Notes: generated by a model from the letters alone, not told the origin. A stretch of DNA of 7,110 nucleotides from CAZSVP01 sp964637185 (GCA_964637185.1 CAZWVB010000020.1:1-7110); one strand, 5' to 3'. Shown: positions 1-4,822, numbered from the stretch's first letter. Numbers and translations are program-made.

Positions 1-506
1 CCCTCTTTGATGAACTGTGGGGCCTGGACTTTGATGCCGGTTTCTACAGTCACCTCTTTGGTGGTAGCACTGGCACTGTTACCTTTGTCGGCACCAGGAG
101 CAGAAGTCACTTTGAGTACCACGTTTTTGGGCCATTCAAAGCCTATGATATTGCCATCAAATATTAGTGCATCAATATTACCACCTTCCAAAATGTATTT
201 GGGCACATCTGGATCGACGCTAAGCTGTATATCAAACTGCTCGTAGGTAGAATTGTCCATGAAATGCAGTTGATCACTATCTGCATACAAATATTGCACA
301 GTAACACGCCCCACTTCGGCTGGCTTGATTTGCTCATCGTTCTTAAAGGTACGATCGAGCACACTACCAGTTACTAGATTCTTTAGCTTAGTGTTGACGA
401 TGCTGCCACCGCGGCCGAGCTGTTTTTGGGCATAGTCCACTACCTTGTAAGGCTGGCCATCTATCTCTACTAATGTCTCTTTTCGTAAATCCGTTGGTCC
501 AAACAT
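1..506 (-). CDS. efp: Elongation factor P, C-terminus cut by window edge
   Basis: Elongation factor P binds between the ribosomal P and E sites and promotes peptide bond formation at polyproline stretches. The reading frame runs from an ATG at 506 off the left edge, giving 168 residues of a family usually about 185 long, so only the end of the third domain is missing. Visible landmarks are the N-terminal KOW-like domain (MFGPTDLRKETLVEIDGQPY), TKLKNLVTG at residues 39-47, the QYLYAD and FMDNSTYEQF segments of the central OB domain, and the start of the C-terminal OB domain (VTVETGIKVQAPQF). The loop tip reads LGRGGS, with Arg32 where E. coli and Bacillus EF-P have the modified Lys. The start lies 9 nt after the rpsR stop and no Shine-Dalgarno precedes it, so coupled translation at the end of the rpsF-ssb-rpsR operon is likely. 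The identification is very firm. Confidence 0.95.
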   Translation of the reverse strand, partial: MFGPTDLRKETLVEIDGQPYKVVDYAQKQLGRGGSIVNTKLKNLVTGSVLDRTFKNDEQIKPAEVGRVTVQYLYADSDQLHFMDNSTYEQFDIQLSVDPDVPKYILEGGNIDALIFDGNIIGFEWPKNVVLKVTSAPGADKGNSASATTKEVTVETGIKVQAPQFIKE

Positions 507-515
507 AGTGAATAG

Positions 516-740
516 TTATCGAACAACAAATGGCAGTAAGGCCATATGGCGAGCACGCTTGATAGCCACTGCCAGCTGGCGTTGGTGTTTCATGCTAGCG
601 CCAGTCTTTTTGCGCGATTCGATTTTTCCCATGCTGTTGATAAAACGCTGCAGGGTTTTGACATCTTTGTAGTCGATGTATTCGATCTTCTCGCTGTAGA
701 ATTTGGCGGTCTTGGGTTTGAAATTGTTGTCAGTTGTCAT
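516..740 (-). CDS. rpsR: 30S ribosomal protein S18
   Basis: S18 is a small-subunit protein that pairs with S6 on the 16S rRNA platform. The 74-residue product has the diagnostic core YIDYKDVKTLQRFI, a GKI..R..TG turn, then KHQRQLAVAIKRARHMALLPF at the C-terminus, which is the normal end of the family. I chose the ATG at 740 rather than the in-frame ATG at 755. A GAGGG Shine-Dalgarno at 749-753 sits 8 nt before 740 and overlaps the upstream ATG itself, whereas the 755 start would abut the ssb stop codon and have no such site. Choosing 755 would add five residues (MRDNY). The gene lies between ssb and efp and is probably co-transcribed from the rpsF promoter. The GKIESRKKTG stretch differs from the common GKILPRRITG, which is a lineage flavour rather than a defect. 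Confidence 0.95.
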   Translation of the reverse strand: MTTDNNFKPKTAKFYSEKIEYIDYKDVKTLQRFINSMGKIESRKKTGASMKHQRQLAVAIKRARHMALLPFVVR

Positions 741-748
741 ATAGTTAT

Positions 749-753
749 CCCTC
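749..753 (-). promoter_or_regulatory. Shine-Dalgarno of rpsR
   Basis: GAGGG lies 8 nt upstream of the ATG at 740. It overlaps the alternative ATG at 755-753 (ATGAGGG), which argues that the upstream ATG is not the start of S18. Confidence 0.7.
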
Positions 754-755
754 AT

Positions 756-1232
756 TTAAAACGGTATGTCATCTAGATTGATATCGCCATCACCCATATC
801 CTCGATAGCAACCTCTTCTTTTTTGGCTGGTTTGGTATCCTCAGCCGGGTGCTCTTGTGATGTCTCAGCTGGAAAATCGCCTGTGGCAGCACCATCACCC
901 ATACGGTCAAGGAAGTTGATGTCGTTGGCAATTATCTCAGTCTTCTGACGCTTGACACCGTCGTTGCCTTCCCAACTACGTGTCTGTAAGCGGCCAACTA
1001 CCAATACCTTACGACCTTTTTTGAGATAGTTGCTGGCAAGCTCGCCAAGTTTGCCCCAAGCCACGATCTCATGATATTGCACATCATCGCGCTTCTCGCC
1101 GCTGGCATCTTGCCAACTACGATTGGTAGCTACGGCAAAGCTAGCCACTGATTGACCCGATGGTGTATTACGTAACTCCGGATCACGTGTAAGATTGCCC
1201 ATCACAATTGCTTGATTGAAGTCCTTGGCCAT
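756..1232 (-). CDS. ssb: Single-stranded DNA-binding protein
   Basis: SSB coats single-stranded DNA during replication, recombination and repair. The 158-residue protein has an N-terminal OB fold of about 110 residues: NQAIVMGNLTRDPELR at the start, the SFAVATNRSW strand near 31-40, YHEIVAWGKLGELASNYLKKG at 53-73 and VVGRLQTRSWEG at 78-89. A low-complexity acidic linker follows, ending in DDIPF, the classic C-terminal tip that recruits partner proteins. The ATG at 1232 overlaps the rpsF stop by one base (TAATG), with a GGGGAG Shine-Dalgarno inside the end of rpsF. The stop TAA directly abuts an ATG preceding rpsR. The rpsF-ssb-rpsR order is a widely conserved bacterial arrangement. Length and tail are normal, and I see nothing broken. 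Confidence 0.97.
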   Translation of the reverse strand: MAKDFNQAIVMGNLTRDPELRNTPSGQSVASFAVATNRSWQDASGEKRDDVQYHEIVAWGKLGELASNYLKKGRKVLVVGRLQTRSWEGNDGVKRQKTEIIANDINFLDRMGDGAATGDFPAETSQEHPAEDTKPAKKEEVAIEDMGDGDINLDDIPF

Positions 1233-1576
1233 TACTTCTCCCCTTTCTCAGCCGACTTAGCCTCTTTGGGAGCTGGCTGATTGATGTACATAATATCTTC
1301 CAATGAAATTACCAGATAACGCATAATCTCTTCGGTAATGCGAAATTTCTGATTGATTTTGGCAACTGATTCGGCTGGCATCTCAACACCATAGAAAACA
1401 TAGAGTCCCCATTCTTGGTGCTTGATAGGATAAGCTAGCTTGCGCTTGCCCCAACTGTCCTTTTTGACAACCTTACCACCAGCTGTAGTGATGATCTGTT
1501 CTATTTTTTTGGTCGCAGCCTCGATATTGATCTCGAGGTCTGGATGTAGCAGCACGGCTACTTCGTAATTACGCAT
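1232..1576 (-). CDS. rpsF: 30S ribosomal protein S6
   Basis: S6 binds the central domain of 16S rRNA together with S18. The 114-residue product starts MRNYEVAVLLHPDLE, the usual S6 opening, and continues with GGKVVKKDSWGKRKLAYPI near 33-51, the GLYVFYGVEMP strand, and FRITEEIMRYLVI near 77-89, followed by a short charged tail. An in-frame ATG at 1603 would add nine residues (MAEPKERKS). I reject it because the family begins at MRNYE and AAGGAAAGGA, a good Shine-Dalgarno, sits just upstream of 1576. This is the first gene of rpsF-ssb-rpsR-efp, with a strong promoter at 1670-1698 and a leader of about 86 nt that can form hairpins. A leader bound by S6:S18 is known in other bacteria; whether this one works that way is inference. 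Confidence 0.96.
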   Translation of the reverse strand: MRNYEVAVLLHPDLEINIEAATKKIEQIITTAGGKVVKKDSWGKRKLAYPIKHQEWGLYVFYGVEMPAESVAKINQKFRITEEIMRYLVISLEDIMYINQPAPKEAKSAEKGEK

Positions 1577-1663
1577 AGATTTCCTTTCCTTGGGCTCCGC
1601 CAAATTTGGCGATTGGCTTCGATATATTCATCGAAGCAAAAAGGTTAGTATTATTAGCAACTT
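1577..1663 (-). promoter_or_regulatory. Structured rpsF mRNA leader, candidate autoregulatory element
   Basis: Between the predicted transcription start (about 1663) and the rpsF ATG the leader can fold into a compact three-way junction. Helix A pairs GCTTCGAT (1637-1630) with ATCGAAGC (1623-1616) around a 6-nt loop. Helix B is the perfect 14-bp palindrome CGCCAAATTTGGCG (1598-1611). A closing helix can form between CCTTTTT (1644-1638) and GGAAAGG (1589-1583), which contains the Shine-Dalgarno, using two G-U pairs. This would hide the ribosome-binding site. Ribosomal protein leaders bound by S6:S18 are known in other bacteria; I did not recognise the specific conserved CCG-bulge motif here, so the function is inferred. 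Confidence 0.5.
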
Positions 1664-1669
1664 CGGACA

Positions 1670-1698
1670 ATTTTACCTTATAAACCGCTTACAGTCAA
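1670..1698 (-). promoter_or_regulatory. Promoter of the rpsF-ssb-rpsR-efp operon
   Basis: A -35 TTGACT (1698-1693) and a -10 TAAAAT (1675-1670) are separated by exactly 17 nt, a near-consensus housekeeping sigma promoter. Transcription would begin near 1663, leaving a leader of about 86 nt before the rpsF ATG. The -35 lies only 2 nt from the TATACT element of the divergent PRC-barrel gene. Confidence 0.75.
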
Positions 1699-1700
1699 GG

Positions 1701-1706
1701 TATACT
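1701..1706 (+). promoter_or_regulatory. -10 element of the PRC-barrel gene, possibly leaderless
   Basis: TATACT ends 6 nt before the ATG at 1713, which would place the transcription start on or beside the start codon. No clear -35 lies 16-18 nt upstream (the sequence there is TTATAA-like), and the only Shine-Dalgarno-like run (AAGG, 1697-1700) is 12 nt from the ATG. This fits a leaderless mRNA, but the weak -35 keeps confidence moderate. Confidence 0.4.
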
Positions 1707-1712
1707 ACAGAT

Positions 1713-2240
1713 ATGAGTCTGTCTTTTAGACAACGTATCGGCCAGCCAATCGTTGGATTGCAGTCTGGTCTGACCGGCTATCAGCTGAAGGCCTGTTTGA
1801 TAGACCCCGATACCAACAAGATCGGACTGCTGATAATCGGTAGCAGTCTAGGTAGCAGTCACTACTATGTATTACCACAGGCTGTCCGTGGAATAGATCG
1901 CGGTTCTATTGTCGTCAACTCTGAAGAAGATATATCGGACAACGAAGATTTGGTGCGCTACCAACCCCTGATCAGATTTGGGGCCAAGCTAATTGGAGCC
2001 AAGGTCAAGACAATAAACGACACCAAACTAGGAACTATAATAGACTTCAGCTTCGACAAAACCACGTTTGACATCTGTAAATTAGAAGTAAGATCACGAT
2101 GGCTGCTAATGCCTTTGGCCAAAAACCTCATAATTACTCGCAAACAAATCATCAAAATTGAGCGCGATGTCGTGACAGTCAAAGAAAATACCGTCAAAAA
2201 CCAAAAAGCTGCACCGGAGTTGTTGCCTGTCTCAAGCTAA
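1713..2240 (+). CDS. PRC-barrel domain protein, two repeats
   Basis: The 175-residue soluble protein appears to hold two PRC-barrel-like units. The first covers roughly residues 5-70 (IGQPIVGLQSG through a GLLIIGSS strand). The second covers about 85-157 and contains the family signature LIGAKVKTINDTKLGTIIDF followed by a FDICKLEVRS strand. PRC-barrels occur in photosynthetic reaction centre H subunits, in the RimM ribosome-maturation factor and in many uncharacterised prokaryotic proteins; no RimM N-terminal domain is visible here. The C-terminal 15-20 residues look like a disordered tail. I chose ATG 1713 because the N-terminal extension back to 1590 would cover the rpsF leader and promoter and shows no domain similarity. 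This is the only sizeable plus-strand gene, divergent from rpsF and convergent with recX. Its role is unknown; proximity to ribosomal genes is suggestive only. Confidence 0.82.
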   Translation: MSLSFRQRIGQPIVGLQSGLTGYQLKACLIDPDTNKIGLLIIGSSLGSSHYYVLPQAVRGIDRGSIVVNSEEDISDNEDLVRYQPLIRFGAKLIGAKVKTINDTKLGTIIDFSFDKTTFDICKLEVRSRWLLMPLAKNLIITRKQIIKIERDVVTVKENTVKNQKAAPELLPVSS

Positions 2241-2252
2241 TCATTCATAATA
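2224..2252 (+). promoter_or_regulatory. Candidate promoter for a small plus-strand ORF
   Basis: TTGCCT (2224-2229) and CATAAT (2247-2252, one mismatch to TATAAT) are separated by 17 nt. The element lies over the end of the PRC-barrel gene, and the predicted start, near 2259, falls just before the Shine-Dalgarno of the small ORF. The -35 matches consensus at only four of six positions, so this could be coincidence. Confidence 0.4.
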
Positions 2253-2263
2253 AGATAAAACAA

Positions 2264-2269
2264 AGGAGG
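2264..2269 (+). promoter_or_regulatory. Perfect Shine-Dalgarno before a 22-codon ORF
   Basis: AGGAGG lies in the short convergent gap between the PRC-barrel gene and recX, where no annotated-size gene needs it. It is 5 nt upstream of TTG 2275 and only 2 nt upstream of the in-frame GTG 2272, so TTG 2275 is the better start. Confidence 0.55.
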
Positions 2270-2274
2270 GTGTG

Positions 2275-2343
2275 TTGGTTGTAATACTTATGTGGCTCGT
2301 GGTAGCAGCTATCGTGTATCGGTTTGTTCTGAGTAAGAACTGA
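2275..2343 (+). CDS. Candidate small single-TM membrane peptide (22 aa)
   Basis: A TTG start at 2275 opens a 22-codon frame ending in TGA at 2341-2343. The translation is almost wholly hydrophobic: VVILMWLVVAAIVY forms a transmembrane-length helix, followed by the polar, basic end RFVLSKN. A consensus AGGAGG stands 5 nt upstream, a plausible promoter lies at 2224-2252, and a hairpin followed by a T-rich run lies 43 nt downstream. Its last 35 nt are antisense to the 3' end of recX. I do not recognise the peptide. Short hydrophobic peptides like this include KdpF-type accessory subunits and type I toxins, but no homology is claimed. The GTG at 2272 would add one residue. Chance occurrence is possible, since 22 open codons alone mean little; the case rests on the coincidence of all four signals. 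Confidence 0.45.
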   Translation: MVVILMWLVVAAIVYRFVLSKN

Positions 2344-2938
2344 TATCTTCAGTAGCAGATTTTACCAAATCATACGAGAAACCGCGCTGCAGCAGATAAT
2401 GCTGCAGCTTTTGTTTGTCCACATTTGCAGAGCGCAACTTTTTGTCAATCAATTGCCTGATGGTAAACTCATCACCCAACTCAGCACTTTCTATGGCCTG
2501 TTGAGCAATATCTCTGCTGATACCCTTGGTCGCAAGCTCAGCCAGCAACTGACGCCGCGAACGATGCCGTGTGGCTAGCCTGTCTCTTACCCAAGCACCT
2601 GCAAACTCAGCATCATCAAGATACCCTAGCTGCCTCAACCACGTCATGATATGGTCAACCTCGCTGACATCTACCTTTAGTCTTCTCATGTATTGTCGCA
2701 TTTCGAGCTCCGAGCGTCTGCGAATAGCCAAGTAGCGCAAACAACGATCCTTGAGCTTGCCGTCCGCGGAAAGTTGTTTGAGTTGGGCGATTTGTGCGCT
2801 GTCAAGTTGCTGATTGATATGATAGCCAGATGTCTGGACACTAAGCTCGGACAGTGAGCAAACAAACTTCCGATCTATAAAGATGTTGAAATATCCTTGG
2901 CGTCGTTTTTGGGCCTGGATATCAGTGATATTGGCCAC
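2309..2938 (-). CDS. recX: Recombination regulator RecX
   Basis: RecX binds RecA filaments and modulates, usually limits, RecA activity. The 209-residue protein is in the normal range for the longer RecX forms. After a beta-rich N-terminus (YFNIFIDRKFVCSLSEL), it shows the tandem three-helix repeats: LKDRCLRYLAIRRRSELEMRQ..L at about 62-87, LRQLGYLDDAEFAGAWVRDR near 101-120 with the RSRRQLLAELATKGI segment, and a third repeat with KLQHYLLQRGFSYDLVKSA near 177-195. The start is GTG at 2938, 2 nt after the recA stop, with no close Shine-Dalgarno, so expression should depend on translational coupling to recA. No terminator follows it on the minus strand. A plus-strand hairpin at 2386-2408 lies inside the coding region, within the codons for KLQHYLLQR. 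Confidence 0.93.
   Translation of the reverse strand: MANITDIQAQKRRQGYFNIFIDRKFVCSLSELSVQTSGYHINQQLDSAQIAQLKQLSADGKLKDRCLRYLAIRRRSELEMRQYMRRLKVDVSEVDHIMTWLRQLGYLDDAEFAGAWVRDRLATRHRSRRQLLAELATKGISRDIAQQAIESAELGDEFTIRQLIDKKLRSANVDKQKLQHYLLQRGFSYDLVKSATEDISSYSEQTDTR
2386..2416 (+). terminator. Intrinsic terminator on the plus strand, antisense within recX
   Basis: GCTGCAGCA (2386-2394) and TGCTGCAGC (2400-2408) form a perfect 9-bp stem with loop GATAA, followed by TTTTGTTT. On the minus strand the hairpin is followed by GCGCGG, so it can only act on plus-strand transcripts, from the PRC-barrel gene or the small ORF. Caution: the stem also arises from repeated Leu-Gln codons of recX. Confidence 0.5.
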
Positions 2939-2940
2939 TG

Positions 2941-3981
2941 CTACGTCGCGTTGGCCTCACGTACGGCTTTTTCGATTTCAGTCATTAGCTTGGGGTTGTC
3001 TTTGAGAAACTGTTTGGCAGCCTCACGCCCCTGGCCAATCTTCTCGCCCTGGTAGGCATACCAAGCACCGGCTTTTTGGACAATACCACGATTGGTAGCT
3101 AGATCAATTAGATCACCAGCTTTGGATATGCCCTCGTTGTACATGATGTCAAACTCAGCTATCTTAAATGGCGCTGCTATCTTGTTCTTGACTACTTTGA
3201 CTTTGACGTGGTTACCAATAACATTGTCAGCATCTTTGATCTGCTCAGTACGACGTATATCCAGTCGGACCGATGCATAATATTTGAGAGCGTTACCACC
3301 AGCTGTGACTTCTGGGTTGCCAAACATGACACCTATCTTCATACGTAGCTGGTTGATAAACACTACTGTGGTCTTGGACTTGGCGATAACACCAGTCAAT
3401 TTGCGTAGAGCCTGGCTCATCAGGCGAGCCTGCAAACCGACGTGAGCATCCCCCATCTCGCCTTCGATCTCAGCTCGCGGCACTAGAGCAGCTACAGAGT
3501 CGACTACAACAATATCAACAGCGTTGCTACGTACTAGGGTCTCACAAATCTCTAGAGCCTGCTCGCCGGTGTCAGGCTGGGATATAAGCAAGTCATCGAG
3601 GTTGACCCCAATACGTGACGCGTACTCAGGATCCAACGCATGTTCGGCATCTATAAAGGCAGCCAATCCTCCTCGCTGCTGTACCTCAGCAACTACGTGC
3701 AAAGCCAAAGTGGTCTTACCACTACTCTCTGGGCCATAAACTTCAATAATACGACCCTGCGGAAAACCGCCACCCAGTGCCATGTCCAGTGAGATACTAC
3801 CTGTTGGATAGGTATTAACAGCTACCTGCATCCCCTCTCCTAGTCGCATGATCGAGCCTTTGCCAAATTGGCGTTCGATTTGTTCTACTGCTAAATCAAC
3901 TGCTTGCAAACGAGCCTTCTTATCCGGATCTGCCTTTGTCACCTTGGTCTCCTTGGGTTTAGTTACTGTGGCTGTACTCAT
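2941..3981 (-). CDS. recA: Recombinase RecA
   Basis: RecA forms ATP-dependent filaments on single-stranded DNA, drives strand exchange, and in many bacteria activates the SOS response. The 346-residue protein is full length. Visible motifs are Walker A GPESSGKT at 83-90, the catalytic Glu in DAEHALDP near 113, Walker B IVVVDSVAAL near 157-166, loop L1 EGEMGDAHVGLQARLMSQA near 173-191, and loop L2 FINQLRMKIGVMFGNPE near 208-224. About 20 Lys-rich residues precede the conserved core. The C-terminus ends EKAVREANAT, without the acidic tail seen in E. coli RecA. The ATG at 3981 has AGGAGG at 3985-3990 with a tight 3-nt spacing, and a strong promoter lies at 4012-4041. recX follows 2 nt after the TAG stop. 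The identification is certain. Confidence 0.99.
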   Translation of the reverse strand: MSTATVTKPKETKVTKADPDKKARLQAVDLAVEQIERQFGKGSIMRLGEGMQVAVNTYPTGSISLDMALGGGFPQGRIIEVYGPESSGKTTLALHVVAEVQQRGGLAAFIDAEHALDPEYASRIGVNLDDLLISQPDTGEQALEICETLVRSNAVDIVVVDSVAALVPRAEIEGEMGDAHVGLQARLMSQALRKLTGVIAKSKTTVVFINQLRMKIGVMFGNPEVTAGGNALKYYASVRLDIRRTEQIKDADNVIGNHVKVKVVKNKIAAPFKIAEFDIMYNEGISKAGDLIDLATNRGIVQKAGAWYAYQGEKIGQGREAAKQFLKDNPKLMTEIEKAVREANAT

Positions 3982-3984
3982 ATG

Positions 3985-3990
3985 CCTCCT
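3985..3990 (-). promoter_or_regulatory. Shine-Dalgarno of recA
   Basis: A full AGGAGG precedes the recA ATG, but with only 3 nt (CAT) between them, shorter than the usual 5-9. No alternative start is available nearby, so the ATG at 3981 stands. Confidence 0.7.
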
Positions 3991-4000
3991 GTTTGGTTAG

Positions 4001-4024
4001 TGTTCGTATATACTATACCGAACA
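4001..4024. promoter_or_regulatory. 24-bp dyad over the recA -10, candidate operator
   Basis: TGTTCG (4001-4006) and CGAACA (4019-4024) are perfect inverted 6-bp arms separated by 12 bp of TA-rich sequence that contains the recA -10. The predicted start site, near 4005, falls in one arm. Occupancy would block transcription, as expected of an SOS-type operator. The arm orientation (TGTTC..GAACA) resembles LexA boxes described in some phyla, but those have a 4-bp centre, so the cognate repressor is unknown. Confidence 0.5.
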
Positions 4025-4041
4025 AAAAACATACGTGTCAA
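4012..4041 (-). promoter_or_regulatory. recA promoter
   Basis: Consensus -35 TTGACA (4041-4036) is separated by 18 nt from -10 TATAGT (4017-4012). An AT-rich tract upstream (4042-4070) could act as an UP element. Transcription should start near 4005, giving a leader of about 24 nt that includes the AGGAGG. Confidence 0.85.
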
Positions 4042-4063
4042 CATATTCATATGCAATTTTATC

Positions 4064-4108
4064 AAAAAATCGTTGGCTAGCCTAAATCAATGATTGCTTT
4101 TCGCCAAC
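4064..4108 (-). terminator. Possible terminator after the 204-residue gene
   Basis: GTTGGC (4108-4103) and GCCAAC (4077-4072) can pair, followed closely by a run of six Ts (4069-4064). The enclosed segment is about 25 nt, with only a short inner AATC/GATT pairing, so this is weaker than a typical intrinsic terminator. It sits between the upstream gene's stop and the recA promoter, where a terminator would be expected. Confidence 0.4.
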
Positions 4109-4143
4109 TCACCATCTCATAGAGACAGTAAGCGGCGATGGGG

Positions 4144-4758
4144 TCATGCCGACATCGGCCGGCCCGACAGAAAGCTCGCAGCAAATGAGCGGTAGGCCAA
4201 GACGAACTCATGCGGATGGTAGCCCTGCCTACGAAGATCGGCCGCCAGCACAGAGTCACTGCCTTGATTGTCGCCGAGCTGGCCCATCAACGTGCAACCA
4301 TGTGCCACGATGTACTCGAATATCGCTCTATTTACCAACTGAGTTGGTGTGATTCCTTCGGCTCTAGCCAGCGCCAGCACAGCCGTCGTCTGTACCCGAT
4401 CGAGCTCGGCCTTGATCGGCAAAGGTTCGCGACAGGCCAGATAGTCATTGACTGAGCGCGGCAGCTGCATGGGCACCAACCCACTGTGTCCAAACCGACT
4501 GGACAAACGTAGGTCGGCCTGTTGTTTGCCAATCTCATACCTGATCTGGATGCTTCGATCGCCAAGCTCACGACGGAGATAGCCAAGTAGTGCATCGATA
4601 CGTAGATGACGCGCCTCGCCCAAGTTCATGGGCTGTCGCAGCCACTGTTCACCTTCCAGCTGACTGGGTGCCAGTCGACCCAGCTGACTTAACAGCTCTT
4701 GGGCCGCCTCCAGCTTGGGATAGTACCAGTACAAGAACGTTTTGGTGATGATCAACAT
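4144..4758 (-). CDS. Uncharacterised protein with ribbon-helix-helix-like segment
   Basis: I do not recognise this 204-residue protein. It appears soluble and has no signal peptide. Residues about 14-65 look helical and Leu-rich (KLEAAQELLSQLG, ARHLRIDALLGYLRRELG), then a strand-like IQIRYEIG near 70-77. Residues 113-153 resemble an Arc/CopG ribbon-helix-helix unit: a strand around PIKAELD, helix TTAVLALARAEG, then ITPTQLVNRAIFEYIVAHG. That fold usually binds DNA as a dimer, but the match is by eye. The C-terminal 50 residues are unassigned. ATG 4758 has GGGGGAA a few bases upstream and a plausible promoter at 4794-4822. Codons are richer in third-position G and C than in the plus-strand PRC-barrel gene, and several frames are open here, but codon choice reads as genuine coding. 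It ends in TGA, unlike its larger neighbours. Lying between rodZ-like and recA, it seems to be its own transcription unit. Confidence 0.7.
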   Translation of the reverse strand: MLIITKTFLYWYYPKLEAAQELLSQLGRLAPSQLEGEQWLRQPMNLGEARHLRIDALLGYLRRELGDRSIQIRYEIGKQQADLRLSSRFGHSGLVPMQLPRSVNDYLACREPLPIKAELDRVQTTAVLALARAEGITPTQLVNRAIFEYIVAHGCTLMGQLGDNQGSDSVLAADLRRQGYHPHEFVLAYRSFAASFLSGRPMSA

Positions 4759-4793
4759 CTAATTCCCCCATTTGTCGAGGTTCGAACAGAATT

Positions 4794-4822
4794 ATTGTAT
4801 GTTTGAAAAAGAATCCGGTAAA
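4794..4822 (-). promoter_or_regulatory. Candidate promoter of the 204-residue gene
   Basis: TTTACC (4822-4817) and TACAAT (4799-4794) are spaced by 17 nt in the 79-nt gap after the rodZ-like gene. Transcription would begin near 4787, within a GTTCGAAC palindrome (4780-4787). The -35 is only a partial match to consensus. Confidence 0.45.

Noticed and set aside
1577..1603. Upstream ATG for rpsF at 1603
   Set aside because: S6 proteins start at MRNYE, and the Shine-Dalgarno AAGGAAAGGA fits the ATG at 1576; the upstream ATG would bury that site inside the coding sequence.
1590..1712. N-terminal extension of the PRC-barrel gene back to an ATG at 1590
   Set aside because: It covers the rpsF leader and promoter on the other strand, shows no domain similarity, and family similarity starts after 1713.
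2241..2308. Minus-strand terminator after recX
   Set aside because: I found no stable hairpin followed by a T-run on that strand; the nearby hairpin at 2386-2408 has its T-rich tail only on the plus strand.
4077..4259. Minus-strand ORF of 60 codons overlapping the end of the 204-residue gene
   Set aside because: It is out of frame with the longer gene, has no Shine-Dalgarno, and runs through the probable terminator.
4146..4595. Several other open frames on both strands inside the 204-residue gene
   Set aside because: They are explained by the locally higher GC and fewer stop codons; none has domain-like sequence or a start signal, unlike the main frame.
4775..4795. GAGGTTCGAAC, resembling the T-loop of a tRNA
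   Set aside because: The flanking bases do not form the 5-bp T stem, and no acceptor or anticodon arm fits on either strand.
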